From the NCBI GenBank assembly GCA_036937835.1, contig CM072878.1, positions 4,178,001 to 4,242,000 on the forward strand: a DNA stretch of 64,000 nt, given 5' to 3'. The position numbers and the translations under genes were made by a program. The notes beneath the pieces are model-generated. The model searched no databases. It saw only the letters and a program-made list of their open reading frames with translations, and was not told the DNA's origin. The DNA comes from Pampus argenteus (lineage: Eukaryota > Chordata > Actinopteri > Scombriformes > Stromateidae). Each line of letters starts with the position of its first letter. Position 1 is the first letter of the stretch. This document shows positions 23,701 to 38,335 of the stretch, one piece after another.

Positions 23701-24990
23701 CAGTTACTTGTTGATGTCAAACATGGTTTTGATTGAAAATATTGCTCCTTGTTTAAGAAAAACTATAGTTGTCAGTTTTGGCATTCTCTCGCTGAGATAA
23801 AGCTATTTTTACAAATGTTACAGTAAAAGCTGCAGGAAGCTCTCAGAAGTGAGTTTTTTGCTCATAATCATTAGAAATCAGTTACTTGTTGATGGCAAAC
23901 ATGGTTTTGATTGAAAATATTGCTCCTTGTTTAAGAAAAACTATAGTTGTCAGTTTTGGCATTCTCTCGCTGAGATAAAGCTATTTTTACAAATGTTACA
24001 GTAAAAGCTGCAGGAAGCTCTCAGAAGTGAGTTTTTTGCTCATAATCATTAGTAATCAGTTACTTGTTGATGGCAAACATGGTTTTGATTGAAAATATTG
24101 CTCCTTGTTTAAGAAAAACTATAGTTGTCAGTTTTGGCCTTCTCTCGCCGAGAGAAAGCTATTTTTTACAAATGTTACAGTAAAAGCTGTAGGAAGCTCT
24201 CAGAAGTGAGTTTTTTGCTCATAATCATTAGAAATCAGTTACTTGTTGATGGCAAACATGGTTTTGATACAAAATATTGCTCCTTGTTTAAGAAAAACAG
24301 TAGTTGTCAGTTTTGGGCTTCTCTCGCAGAGAGAAAGCTATTTTTACAAATGTTACAGTAAAAGCTGCAGGAAGCTCTCAGAAGTGAGTTTTTTGCTCAT
24401 AATCATTAGAAATCAGTTACTTGTTGATGTCAAACATGGTTTTGATTGAAAATATTGCTCCTTGTTTAAGAAAAATTATAGTTGTCAGTTTTGGGCTTCT
24501 CTCGCCGAGAGAAAGCTATTTTTACAAATGTTACAGTAAAAGCTGCAGGAAGCTCTCAGAAGTGAGTTTTTTGCTCATAATCATTAGAAATCAGTTACTT
24601 GTTGATGGCAAACATGGTTTTGATTGAAAATATTGCTCCTTGTTTAAGAAAAACTATAGTTGTCAGTTTTGGGCTTCTCTCGCCGAGAGAAAGCCATTTT
24701 TACAAATGTTACAGTAAAAGCTGCAGGAAGCTCTCAGAAGTTAGTTTTTTGCTCATAATCATTAGAAATCAGTTACTTGTTGATGGCAAACATGGTTTTG
24801 ATTGAAATTATTGCTCCTTGTTTAAGAAAAACTATAGTTGTCAGTTTTGGGCTTCTCTCGCCGAGAGAAAGCTATTTTTACAAATGTTACAGTAAAAGCT
24901 GCAGGAAGCTCTCAGAAGTGAGTTTTTTGCTCCTAACCATTAGAAATCAGTTACTTGTTGATGTCAAACATGGTTTTGATTGAAAATATT
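20710..24990 (+). repeat. 2137-bp tandem duplication (12 monomers)
   Basis: The order of monomer variants from about 20710 to 22850 is repeated from about 22850 to 24990 with a constant 2137-bp offset (12 x 178 + 1). Private variants are shared, including GAAGTTAGTT (near 22600 and 24738) and GATTGAAATTATTG (near 22667 and 24804). The two copies look nearly identical by eye. Confidence 0.87.
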
Positions 24991-26059
24991 GCTCCTTGTT
25001 TAAGAAAAACTATAGTTGTCAGTTTTGGCATTCTCTCGCTGAGATAAAGCTATTTTTACAAATGTTACAGTAAAAGCTGCAGGAAGCTCTCAGAAGTGAG
25101 TTTTTTGCTCATAATCATTAGAAATCAGTTACTTGTTGATGGCAAACATGGTTTTGATACAAAATATTGCTCCTTGTTTAAGAAAAACAGTAGTTGTCAG
25201 TTTTGGCCTTCTCTCGCCGAGAGAAAGCTATTTTTACAAATGTTACAGTAAAAGCTGCAGGAAGCTCTCAGAAGTGAGTTTTTTGCTCCTAACCATTAGA
25301 AATCAGTTACTTGTTGATGTCAAACATGGTTTTGATTGAAAATATTGCTCCTTGTTTAAGAAAAACTATAGTTGTCAGTTTTGGCATTCTCTCGCTGAGA
25401 TAAAGCTATTTTTACAAATGTTACAGTAAAAGCTGCAGGAAGCTCTCAGAAGTGAGTTTTTTGCTCATAATCATTAGTAATCAGTTACTTGTTGATGGCA
25501 AACATGGTTTTGATTGAAAATATTGCTCCTTGTTTAAGAAAAACTATAGTTGTCAGTTTTGGCCTTCTCTCGCCGAGAGAAAGCTATTTTTTACAAATGT
25601 TACAGTAAAAGCTGTAGGAAGCTCTCAGAAGTGAGTTTTTTGCTCATAATCATTAGAAATCAGTTACTTGTTGATGGCAAACATGGTTTTGATACAAAAT
25701 ATTGCTCCTTGTTTAAGAAAAACAGTAGTTGTCAGTTTTGGGCTTCTCTCGCAGAGAGAAAGCTATTTTTACAAATGTTACAGTAAAAGCTGCAGGAAGC
25801 TCTCAGAAGTGAGTTTTTTGCTCATAATCATTAGAAATCAGTTACTTGTTGATGTCAAACATGGTTTTGATTGAAAATATTGCTCCTTGTTTAAGAAAAA
25901 TTATAGTTGTCAGTTTTGGGCTTCTCTCGCCGAGAGAAAGCTATTTTTACAAATGTTACAGTAAAAGCTGCAGGAAGCTCTCAGAAGTGAGTTTTTTGCT
26001 CATAATCATTAGAAATCAGTTACTTGTTGATGGCAAACATGGTTTTGATTGAAAATATT

Positions 26060-28120
26060 GCTCCTTGTTTAAGAAAAACTATAGTTGTCAGTTTTGGGCT
26101 TCTCTCGCCGAGAGAGCCAATTTTACAAATGTTACAGTAAAAGCTGCAGGAAGCTCTCAGAAGTGAGTTTTTTGCTCCGAATCATTAGAAATCAGTTACT
26201 TGTTGATGGCAAACATGGTTTTGATACAAAATATTGCTCCTTGTTTAAGAAAAACAGTAGTTGTCAGTTTTGGCCTTCTCTCGCTGAGATAAAGCTATTT
26301 TTACAAATGTTACAGTAAAAGCTGCAGGAAGCTCTCAGAAGTGAGTTTTTTGCTTCTAATCATTAGAAATCAGTTACTTGTTGATGGCAAACATGGTTTT
26401 GATTGAAAATATTGCTCCTTGTTTAAGAAAAACAGTAGTTGTCAGTTTTGGGCTTCTCTCGCCGAGATAATGCTATTTTTACAAATGTTACAGTAAAAGC
26501 TGCAGGAAGCTCTCAGAAGTGAGTTTTTTGCTCATAATCATTAGAAATCAGTTACTTGTTGATGGCAAACATGGTTTTGATTGAAAATATTGCTCCTTGT
26601 TTAAGAAAAACTATAGTTGTCAGTTTTGGGCTTCTCTCGCCGAGAGAAAGCCATTTTTACAAATGTTACAGTAAAAGCTGCAGGAAGGTCTCAGAAGTGA
26701 GTTTCTTGCTCATAATCATTAGAAATCAGTTACTTGTTGATGGCAAACATGGTTTTGATTGAAAATATTGCTCCTTGTTTAAGAAAAACAGTAGTTGTCA
26801 GTTTTGGCCTTCTCTCGCTGAGATAAAGCTATTTTTACAAATGTTACAGTAAAAGCTGCAGGAAGCTCTCAGAAGTGAGTTTTTTGCTCCCAATCATTAG
26901 AAATCAGTTACTTGTTGATGGCAAACATGGTTTTGATACAAAATATTGCTCCTTGTTTAAGAAAAACAGTAGTTGTCAGTTTTGGCCTTCTCTCGCTGAG
27001 ATAAAGCTATTTTTACAAATGTTACAGTAAAAGCTGCAGGAAGCTCTCAGAAGTGAGTTTTTTGCTCATAATCATTAGAAATCAGTTACTTGTTGATGAC
27101 AAACATGGTTTTGATTGAAAATATTGCTCCTTGTTTAAGAAAAACTATAGTTGTCAGTTTTGGGCTTCTCTCGCCGAGAGAGCCAATTTTACAAATGTTA
27201 CAGTAAAAGCTGCAGGAAGCTCTCAGAAGTGAGTTTTTTGCTCCGAATCATTAGAAATCAGTTACTTGTTGATGGCAAACATGGTTTTGATACAAAATAT
27301 TGCTCCTTGTTTAAGAAAAACAGTAGTTGTCAGTTTTGGCCTTCTCTCGCTGAGATAAAGCTATTTTTACAAATGTTACAGTAAAAGCTGCAGGAAGCTC
27401 TCAGAAGTGAGTTTTTTGCTTCTAATCATTAGAAATCAGTTACTTGTTGATGGCAAACATGGTTTTGATTGAAAATATTGCTCCTTGTTTAAGAAAAACA
27501 GTAGTTGTCAGTTTTGGGCTTCTCTCGCCGAGATAATGCTATTTTTACAAATGTTACAGTAAAAGCTGCAGGAAGCTCTCAGAAGTGAGTTTTTTGCTCA
27601 TAATCATTAGAAATCAGTTACTTGTTGATGGCAAACATGGTTTTGATTGAAAATATTGCTCCTTGTTTAAGAAAAACTATAGTTGTCAGTTTTGGGCTTC
27701 TCTCGCCGAGAGAAAGCCATTTTTACAAATGTTACAGTAAAAGCTGCAGGAAGGTCTCAGAAGTGAGTTTCTTGCTCATAATCATTAGAAATCAGTTACT
27801 TGTTGATGGCAAACATGGTTTTGATTGAAAATATTGCTCCTTGTTTAAGAAAAACAGTAGTTGTCAGTTTTGGCCTTCTCTCGCTGAGATAAAGCTATTT
27901 TTACAAATGTTACAGTAAAAGCTGCAGGAAGCTCTCAGAAGTGAGTTTTTTGCTCATAATCATTAGAAATCAGTTACTTGTTGATGGCAAACATGGTTTT
28001 GATACAAAATATTGCTCCTTGTTTAAGAAAAACAGTAGTTGTCACTTTTGGCCTTCTCTCGCTGAGATAAAGCTATTTTTACAAATGCTACAGTAAAAGC
28101 TGCAGGAAGCTCTCAGAAGT
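26060..28120 (+). repeat. 1066-bp tandem duplication (6 monomers)
   Basis: The variant GAGAGAGCCAATTTTAC (near 26112 and 27178) and the linked variants GCTTCTAATC, CCGAGATAATGC and GGAAGGTCTCAG recur 1066 bp apart. This is 6 monomers less 2 bp, the two-base shortfall coming from the AGAGAGCCA variant. Block edges are approximate. Confidence 0.82.
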
Positions 28121-31100
28121 GAGTTTTTTTGCTCCTAGTCATTAGAAATCAGTTACTTGTTGATGGCAAACATGGTTTTGATTGAAAATATTGCTCCTTG
28201 TTTAAGAAAAATTATAGTTGTCAGTTTTGGGCTTCTCTCGCCGAGAGAAAGCTATTTTTACAAATGTTACAGTAAAAGCTGCAGGAAGCTCTCAGAAGTG
28301 AGTTTTTTGCTCCTAATCATTAGAAATCAGTTACTTGTTGATGGCAAACATGGTTTTGATTGAAAATATTGCTCCTTGTTTAAGAAAAACTATAGTTGTC
28401 AGTTTTGGGCTTCTCTCGCCGAGAGAAAGCTATTTTTACAAATGTTACAGTAAAAGCTGCAGGAAGCTCTCAGAAGTGAGTTTTTTGCTCCTAATCATTA
28501 GAAATCAGTTACTTGTTGATGGCAAACATGGTTTTGATACAAAATATTGCTCCTTGTTTAAGAAAAACAGTAGTTGTCAGTTTTGGCCTTCTCTCGCTGA
28601 GATAAAGCTATTTTTACAAATGTTACAGTAAAAGCTGCAGGAAGCTCTCAGAAGTGAGTTTTTTGCTCATAATCATTAGAAATCAGTTACTTGTTGATGG
28701 CAAACATGGTTTTGATTGAAAATATTGCTCCTTGTTTAAGAAAAACTATAGTTGTCAGTTTTGGGCTTCTCTCGCCGAGAGAAAGCCATTTTTACAAATG
28801 TTACAGTAAAAGCTGCAGGAAGCTCTCAGAAGTGAGTTTTTTGCTCATAATCATTAGAAATCAGTTACTTGTTGATGGCAAACATGGTTTTGATTGAAAA
28901 TATTGCTCCTGGTTTAAGGAAAACAGTAGTTGTCAGTTTTGGCCTTCTCTCGCTGAGATAAAGCTATTTTTACAAATGTTACAGTAAAAACTGCAGGAAG
29001 CTCTCAGAAGTGAGTTTTTTGCTCATAATCATTAGAAATCAGTTACTTGTTGATGGCAAACATGGTTTTGATTGAAAATATTGCTCCTTGTTTAAGAAAA
29101 ACTATAGTTGTCAGTTTTGGGCTTCTCTCGCCGAGAGAAAGCCATTTTTACAAATGTTACAGTAAAAGCTGCAGGAAGCTCTCAGAAGTGAGTTTTTTGC
29201 TCATAATCATTAGAAATCAGTTACTTGTTGATGGCAAACATGGTTTTGATTGAAAATATTGCTCCTGGTTTAAGGAAAACAGTAGTTGTCAGTTTTGGCC
29301 TTCTCTCGCTGAGATAAAGCTATTTTTACAAATGTTACAGTAAAAACTGCAGGAAGCTCTCAGAAGTGAGTTTTTTGCTCATAATCATTAGAAATCAGTT
29401 ACTTGTTGATGGCAAACATGGTTTTGATTGAAAATATTGCTCCTTGTTTAAGAAAAACTATAGTTGTCAGTTTTGGCCTTCTCTTGCAGAGAGAAAGCTA
29501 TTTTTTACAAATCTTACAGTAAAAGCTGCAGGAAGATCTCAGAAGTGAGTTTTTTGCTCATAATCATTAGAAATCAGTTACTTGTTGATGACAAACATGG
29601 TTTTGATTGAAAATATTGCTCCTTGTTTAAGAAAAACTATAGTTGTCAGTTTTGGGCTTCTCTCGCCGAGAGAAAGCCATTTTTACAAATGTTACAGTAA
29701 AAGCTGCAGGAAGCTCTCAGAAGTGAGTTTTTTGCTCCTAATCATTAGAAATCAGTTACTTGTTGATGGCAAACATGGTTTTGATACAAAATATTGCTCC
29801 TTGTTTAAGAAAAACAGTAGTTGTCAGTTTTGGCCTTCTCTCGCTGAGATAAAGCTATTTTTACAAATGTTACAGTAAAAGCTGCAGGAAGCTCTCAGAA
29901 GTGAGTTTTTTGCTCCTAATCATTAGAAATCAGTTACTTGTTGATGGCAAACATGGTTTTGATTGAAAATATTGCTCCTTGTTTAAGAAAAACTATAGTT
30001 GTCAGTTTTGGGCTTCTCTCGCCGAGAGAAAGCTATTTTTACAAATGTTACAGTAAAAGCTGCAGGAAGCTCTCAGAAGTGAGTTTTTTGCTCCTAATCA
30101 TTAGAAATCAGTTACTTGTTGATGGCAAACATGGTTTTGATTGAAAATATTGCTCCTTGTTTAAGAAAAACTATAGTTGTCAGTTTTGGGCTTCTCTCGC
30201 CGAGAGAAAGCTATTTTTACAAATGTTACAGTAAAAGCTGCAGGAAGCTCTCACAAGTGAGTTTTTTGCTCATAATCATTAGAAATCAGTTACTTGTAGA
30301 TGGCAAACATGGTTTTGATTGAAAATATTGCTCCTTGTTTAAGAAAAACTATAGTTGTCAGTTTTGGCCTTCTCTCGACGAGAGAAAGCTATTTTTACAA
30401 ATGTTACAGTAAAAGCTGCAGGAAGCTCTCAGAAGTGAGTTTTTTGCTCCTAATCATTAGAAATCAGTTACTTGTTGATGGCAAACATGGTTTTGATTGA
30501 AAATATTGCTCCTTGTTTAAGAAAAACAGTAGTTGTCAGTTTTGGGCTTCTCTCGCCGAGATAAAGCTATTTTTACAAATGTTACAGTAAAAGCTGCAGG
30601 AAGCTCTCAGAAGTGAGTTTTTTGCTCATAATCATTAGAAATCAGTTACTTGTTGATGACAAACATGGTTTTGATTGAAAATATTGCTCCTTGTTTAAGA
30701 AAAACTATAGTTGTCAGTTTTGGGCTTCTCTCGCCGAGAGAGCCAATTTTACAAATGTTACAGTAAAAGCTGCAGGAAGCTCTCAGAAGTGAGTTTTTTG
30801 CTCCGAATCATTAGAAATCAGTTACTTGTTGATGGCAAACATGGTTTTGATACAAAATATTGCTCCTTGTTTAAGAAAAACAGTAGTTGTCAGTTTTGGC
30901 CTTCTCTCGCTGAGATAAAGCTATTTTTACAAATGTTACAGTAAAAGCTGCAGGAAGCTCTCAGAAGTGAGTTTTTTGCTTCTAATCATTAGAAATCAGT
31001 TACTTGTTGATGGCAAACATGGTTTTGATTGAAAATATTGCTCCTTGTTTAAGAAAAACAGTAGTTGTCAGTTTTGGGCTTCTCTCGCCGAGATAATGCT

Positions 31101-34100
31101 ATTTTTACAAATGTTACAGTAAAAGCTGCAGGAAGCTCTCAGAAGTGAGTTTTTTGCTCATAATCATTAGAAATCAGTTACTTGTTGATGGCAAACATGG
31201 TTTTGATTGAAAATATTGCTCCTTGTTTAAGAAAAACTATAGTTGTCAGTTTTGGGCTTCTCTCGCCGAGAGAAAGCCATTTTTACAAATGTTACAGTAA
31301 AAGCTGCAGGAAGGTCTCAGAAGTGAGTTTCTTGCTCATAATCATTAGAAATCAGTTACTTGTTGATGGCAAACATGGTTTTGATTGAAAATATTGCTCC
31401 TTGTTTAAGAAAAACAGTAGTTGTCAGTTTTGGCCTTCTCTCGCTGAGATAAAGCTATTTTTACAAATGTTACAGTAAAAGCTGCAGGAAGCTCTCAGAA
31501 GTGAGTTTTTTGCTCATAATCATTAGAAATCAGTTACTTGTTGATGGCAAACATGGTTTTGATACAAAATATTGCTCCTTGTTTAAGAAAAACAGTAGTT
31601 GTCACTTTTGGCCTTCTCTCGCTGAGATAAAGCTATTTTTACAAATGCTACAGTAAAAGCTGCAGGAAGCTCTCAGAAGTGAGTTTTTTTGCTCCTAGTC
31701 ATTAGAAATCAGTTACTTGTTGATGGCAAACATGGTTTTGATTGAAAATATTGCTCCTTGTTTAAGAAAAATTATAGTTGTCAGTTTTGGGCTTCTCTCG
31801 CCGAGAGAAAGCTATTTTTACAAATGTTACAGTAAAAGCTGCAGGAAGCTCTCAGAAGTGAGTTTTTTGCTCCTAATCATTAGAAATCAGTTACTTGTTG
31901 ATGGCAAACATGGTTTTGATTGAAAATATTGCTCCTTGTTTAAGAAAAACTATAGTTGTCAGTTTTGGGCTTCTCTCGCCGAGAGAAAGCTATTTTTACA
32001 AATGTTACAGTAAAAGCTGCAGGAAGCTCTCAGAAGTGAGTTTTTTGCTCCTAATCATTAGAAATCAGTTACTTGTTGATGGCAAACATGGTTTTGATAC
32101 AAAATATTGCTCCTTGTTTAAGAAAAACAGTAGTTGTCAGTTTTGGCCTTCTCTCGCTGAGATAAAGCTATTTTTACAAATGTTACAGTAAAAGCTGCAG
32201 GAAGCTCTCAGAAGTGAGTTTTTTGCTCATAATCATTAGAAATCAGTTACTTGTTGATGGCAAACATGGTTTTGATTGAAAATATTGCTCCTTGTTTAAG
32301 AAAAACTATAGTTGTCAGTTTTGGGCTTCTCTCGCCGAGAGAAAGCCATTTTTACAAATGTTACAGTAAAAGCTGCAGGAAGCTCTCAGAAGTGAGTTTT
32401 TTGCTCATAATCATTAGAAATCAGTTACTTGTTGATGGCAAACATGGTTTTGATTGAAAATATTGCTCCTGGTTTAAGGAAAACAGTAGTTGTCAGTTTT
32501 GGCCTTCTCTCGCTGAGATAAAGCTATTTTTACAAATGTTACAGTAAAAACTGCAGGAAGCTCTCAGAAGTGAGTTTTTTGCTCATAATCATTAGAAATC
32601 AGTTACTTGTTGATGGCAAACATGGTTTTGATTGAAAATATTGCTCCTTGTTTAAGAAAAACTATAGTTGTCAGTTTTGGGCTTCTCTCGCCGAGAGAAA
32701 GCCATTTTTACAAATGTTACAGTAAAAGCTGCAGGAAGCTCTCAGAAGTGAGTTTTTTGCTCATAATCATTAGAAATCAGTTACTTGTTGATGGCAAACA
32801 TGGTTTTGATTGAAAATATTGCTCCTGGTTTAAGGAAAACAGTAGTTGTCAGTTTTGGCCTTCTCTCGCTGAGATAAAGCTATTTTTACAAATGTTACAG
32901 TAAAAACTGCAGGAAGCTCTCAGAAGTGAGTTTTTTGCTCATAATCATTAGAAATCAGTTACTTGTTGATGGCAAACATGGTTTTGATTGAAAATATTGC
33001 TCCTTGTTTAAGAAAAACTATAGTTGTCAGTTTTGGCCTTCTCTTGCAGAGAGAAAGCTATTTTTTACAAATCTTACAGTAAAAGCTGCAGGAAGATCTC
33101 AGAAGTGAGTTTTTTGCTCATAATCATTAGAAATCAGTTACTTGTTGATGACAAACATGGTTTTGATTGAAAATATTGCTCCTTGTTTAAGAAAAACTAT
33201 AGTTGTCAGTTTTGGGCTTCTCTCGCCGAGAGAAAGCCATTTTTACAAATGTTACAGTAAAAGCTGCAGGAAGCTCTCAGAAGTGAGTTTTTTGCTCCTA
33301 ATCATTAGAAATCAGTTACTTGTTGATGGCAAACATGGTTTTGATACAAAATATTGCTCCTTGTTTAAGAAAAACAGTAGTTGTCAGTTTTGGCCTTCTC
33401 TCGCTGAGATAAAGCTATTTTTACAAATGTTACAGTAAAAGCTGCAGGAAGCTCTCAGAAGTGAGTTTTTTGCTCATAATCATTAGAAATCAGTTACTTG
33501 TTGATGGCAAACATGGTTTTGATTGAAAATATTGCTCCTTGTTTAAGAAAAACTATAGTTGTCAGTTTTGGGCTTCTCTCGCCGAGAGAAAGCTATTTTT
33601 ACAAATGTTACAGTAAAAGCTGCAGGAAGCTCTCAGAAGTGAGTTTTTTGCTCCTAATCATTAGAAATCAGTTACTTGTTGATGGCAAACATGGTTTTGA
33701 TTGAAAATATTGCTCCTTGTTTAAGAAAAACTATAGTTGTCAGTTTTGGGCTTCTCTCGCCGAGAGAAAGCTATTTTTACAAATGTTACAGTAAAAGCTG
33801 CAGGAAGCTCTCACAAGTGAGTTTTTTGCTCATAATCATTAGAAATCAGTTACTTGTAGATGGCAAACATGGTTTTGATTGAAAATATTGCTCCTTGTTT
33901 AAGAAAAACTATAGTTGTCAGTTTTGGCCTTCTCTCGCCGAGAGAAAGCTATTTTTACAAATGTTACAGTAAAAGCTGCAGGAAGCTCTCAGAAGTGAGT
34001 TTTTTGCTCCTAATCATTAGAAATCAGTTACTTGTTGATGGCAAACATGGTTTTGATTGAAAATATTGCTCCTTGTTTAAGAAAAACAGTAGTTGTCAGT

Positions 34101-34188
34101 TTTGGGCTTCTCTCGCCGAGATAAAGCTATTTTTACAAATGTTACAGTAAAAGCTGCAGGAAGCTCTCAGAAGTGAGTTTTTTGCTCC
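27000..34188 (+). repeat. 3560-bp tandem duplication (exactly 20 monomers)
   Basis: All variant landmarks between about 27000 and 30560 recur at +3560 bp between about 30560 and 34120, and similarity continues to about 34188. Shared rare markers include GTCACTTTTGG (near 28042 and 31602), a CTACAG change (near 28089 and 31649), CTCCTGGTTTAAGG and CTCTTGCAGAGAG. Reading line by line I noticed only isolated differences, such as CTCGACG at 30376 against CTCGCCG at 33936, and CCTAATC at 29914 against CATAATC at 33474. This implies a very recent event. Confidence 0.92.
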
Positions 34189-35639
34189 TAATCATTAGAA
34201 ATCAGTTACTTGTTGATGGCAAACATGGTTTTGATACAAAATATTGCTCCTTGTTTAAGAAAAACAGTAGTTGTCAGTTTTGGCCTTCTCTCGCTGAGAT
34301 AAAGCTATTTTTACAAATGTTACAGTAAAAGCTGCAGGAAGCTCCCAGAAGTGAGTTTTTTGCTCATAATCATTAGAAATCAGTTACTTGTTGATGGCAA
34401 ACATGGTTTTGATTGAAAATATTGCTCCTGGTTTAAGAAAAACAGTAGTTGTCAGTTTTGGCCTTCTCTCGCTGAGATAAAGCTATTTTTACAAATGTTA
34501 CAGTAAAAGCTGCAGGAAGCTCTCAGAAGTGAGTTTTTTGCTCATAATCATTAGAAATCAGTTACTTGTTGATGACAAACATGGTTTTGATTGAAAATAT
34601 TGCTCCTTGTTTAAGAAAAACTATAGTTGTCAGTTTTGGGCTTCTCTCGCCGAGATAAAGCTATTTTTACAAATGTTACAGTAAAAGCTGCAGGAAGCTC
34701 TCAGAAGTGAGTTTTTTGCTCATAATCATTAGAAATCAGTTACTTGTTGATGACAAACATGGTTTTGATTGAAAATATTGCTCCTTGTTTAAGAAAAACT
34801 ATAGTTGTCAGTTTTGGGCTTCTCTCGCCGAGAGAAAGCCATTTTTACAAATGTTACAGTAAAAGCTGCAGGAAGCTCTCAGAAGTGAGTTTTTTGCTCC
34901 TAATCATTAGAAATCAGTTACTTGTTGATGGCAAACATGGTTTTGATACAAAATATTGCTCCTTGTTTAAGAAAAACTATAGTTGTCAGTTTTGGGCTTC
35001 TCTCGCCGAGAGAAAGCCATTTTTACAAATGTTACAGTAAAAGCTGCAGGAAGCTCTCAGAAGTGAGTTTTTTGCTCATAATCATTAGAAATCAGTTACT
35101 TGTTGATGACAAACATGGTTTTGATTGAAAATATTGCTCCTTGTTTAAGAAAAACTATAGTTGTCAGTTTTGGGCTTCTCTCGCCGAGAGAAAGCCATTT
35201 TTACAAATGTTACAGTAAAAGCTGCAGGAAGCTCTCAGAAGTGAGTTTTTTGCTCCTAATCATTAGAAATCAGTTACTTGTTGATGGCAAACATGGTTTT
35301 GATACAAAATATTGCTCCTTGTTTAAGAAAAACTATAGTTGTCAGTTTTGGGCTTCTCTCGCCGAGAGAAAGCCATTTTTACAAATGTTACAGTAAAAGC
35401 TGCAGGAAGCTCTCAGAAGTGAGTTTTTTGCTCCTAATCATTAGAAATCAGTTACTTGTTGATGACAAACATGGTTTTGATTGAAAATATTGCTCCTTGT
35501 TTAAGAAAAACTATAGTTGTCAGTTTTGGCCTTCTCTCGCCGAGAGAAAGCTATTTTTACAAATGTTACAGTAAAAGCTGCAGTAAGCTCTCAGAAGTGA
35601 GTTTTTTGCTCATAATCATTAGAAATCAGTTACTTGTTG

Positions 35640-38335
35640 ATGGCAAACATGGTTTTGATTGAAAATATTGCTCCTTGTTTAAGAAAAACTATAGTTGTCA
35701 GTTTTGGGCTTCTCTCGCCGAGAGAAAGCCATTTTTACAAATGTTACAGTAAAAGCTGCAGGAAGCTCTCAGAAGTGAGTTTTTTGCTCCTAATCATTAG
35801 AAATCAGTTACTTGTTGATGGCAAACATGGTTTTGATTGAAAATATTGCTCCTTGTTTAAGAAAAACTATAGTTGTCAGTTTTGGCCTTCTCTCGCCGAG
35901 AGAAAGCTATTTTTACAAATGTTACAGTAAAAGCTGCAGTAAGCTCTCAGAAGTGAGTTTTTTGCTCCTAATCATTAGAAATCAGTTACTTGTTGATGGC
36001 AAACATGGTTTTGATTGAAAATATTGCTCCTTGTTTAAGAAAAACTATAGTTGTCAGTTTTGGGCTTCTCTCGCCGAGAGAAAGCTATTTTTACAAATGT
36101 TACAGTAAAAGCTGCAGGAAGCTCTCAGAAGTGAGTTTTTTGCTCCTAATCATTAGAAATCAGTTACTTGTTGATGGCAAACATGGTTTTGATACAAAAT
36201 ATTGCTCCTTGTTTAAGAAAAACAGTAGTTGTCAGTTTTGGCCTTCTCTCGCTGAGATAAAGCTATTTTTACAAATGTTACAGTAAAAGCTGCAGGAAGC
36301 TCTCAGAAGTGAGTTTTTTGCTCATAATCATTAGAAATCAGTTACTTGTTGATGGCAAACATGGTTTTGATTAAAAATATTGCTCCTTGTTTAAGAAAAA
36401 CTATAGTTGTCAGTTTTGGCCTTCTCTCGCCGAGAGAAAGCCATTTTTACAAATGTTACAGTAAAAGCTGCAGGAAGCTCTCAGAAGTGAGTTTTTTGCT
36501 CATAATCATTAGAAATCAGTTACTTGTTGATGGCAAACATGGTTTTGATTGAAAATATTGCTCCTGGTTTAAGGAAAACAGTAGTTGTCAGTTTTGGCCT
36601 TCTCTCGCTGAGATAAAGCTATTTTTACAAATGTTACAGTAAAAACTGCAGGAAGCTCTCAGAAGTGAGTTTTTTGCTCATAATCATTAGAAATCAGTTA
36701 CTTGTTGATGGCAAACATGGTTTTGATTGAAAATATTGCTCCTTGTTTAAGAAAAACTATAGTTGTCAGTTTTGGCCTTCTCTTGCAGAGAGAAAGCTAT
36801 TTTTTACAAATCTTACAGTAAAAGCTGCAGGAAGATCTCAGAAGTGAGTTTTTTGCTCATAATCATTAGAAATCAGTTACTTGTTGATGACAAACATGGT
36901 TTTGATTGAAAATATTGCTCCTTGTTTAAGAAAAACTATAGTTGTCAGTTTTGGGCTTCTCTCGCCGAGAGAAAGCCATTTTTACAAATGTTACAGTAAA
37001 AGCTGCAGGAAGCTCTCAGAAGTGAGTTTTTTGCTCCTAATCATTAGAAATCAGTTACTTGTTGATGGCAAACATGGTTTTGATTGAAAATATTGCTCCT
37101 TGTTTAAGAAAAACTATAGTTGTCAGTTTTGGCCTTCTCTCGCCGAGAGAAAGCTATTTTTACAAATGTTACAGTAAAAGCTGCAGTAAGCTCTCAGAAG
37201 TGAGTTTTTTGCTCCTAATCATTAGAAATCAGTTACTTGTTGATGGCAAACATGGTTTTGATTGAAAATATTGCTCCTTGTTTAAGAAAAACTATAGTTG
37301 TCAGTTTTGGGCTTCTCTCGCCGAGAGAAAGCTATTTTTACAAATGTTACAGTAAAAGCTGCAGGAAGCTCTCAGAAGTGAGTTTTTTGCTCCTAATCAT
37401 TAGAAATCAGTTACTTGTTGATGGCAAACATGGTTTTGATACAAAATATTGCTCCTTGTTTAAGAAAAACAGTAGTTGTCAGTTTTGGCCTTCTCTCGCT
37501 GAGATAAAGCTATTTTTACAAATGTTACAGTAAAAGCTGCAGGAAGCTCTCAGAAGTGAGTTTTTTGCTCATAATCATTAGAAATCAGTTACTTGTTGAT
37601 GGCAAACATGGTTTTGATTAAAAATATTGCTCCTTGTTTAAGAAAAACTATAGTTGTCAGTTTTGGCCTTCTCTCGCCGAGAGAAAGCCATTTTTACAAA
37701 TGTTACAGTAAAAGCTGCAGGAAGCTCTCAGAAGTGAGTTTTTTGCTCATAATCATTAGAAATCAGTTACTTGTTGATGGCAAACATGGTTTTGATTGAA
37801 AATATTGCTCCTGGTTTAAGGAAAACAGTAGTTGTCAGTTTTGGCCTTCTCTCGCTGAGATAAAGCTATTTTTACAAATGTTACAGTAAAAACTGCAGGA
37901 AGCTCTCAGAAGTGAGTTTTTTGCTCATAATCATTAGAAATCAGTTACTTGTTGATGGCAAACATGGTTTTGATTGAAAATATTGCTCCTTGTTTAAGAA
38001 AAACTATAGTTGTCAGTTTTGGCCTTCTCTTGCAGAGAGAAAGCTATTTTTTACAAATCTTACAGTAAAAGCTGCAGGAAGATCTCAGAAGTGAGTTTTT
38101 TGCTCATAATCATTAGAAATCAGTTACTTGTTGATGACAAACATGGTTTTGATTGAAAATATTGCTCCTTGTTTAAGAAAAACTATAGTTGTCAGTTTTG
38201 GGCTTCTCTCGCCGAGAGAAAGCCATTTTTACAAATGTTACAGTAAAAGCTGCAGGAAGCTCTCAGAAGTGAGTTTTTTGCTCCTAATCATTAGAAATCA
38301 GTTACTTGTTGATGGCAAACATGGTTTTGATACAA
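35640..38335 (+). repeat. 1247-bp tandem duplication (7 monomers)
   Basis: The run beginning near 35640 recurs at +1247 bp. Shared markers are GCAGTAAGCTC, GATTAAAAATATTG (36370 and 37617), CTCCTGGTTTAAGG and CTCTTGCAGAGAG. Similarity stops near 38335, where GATTGAAAAT becomes GATACAAAAT. Confidence 0.87.
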
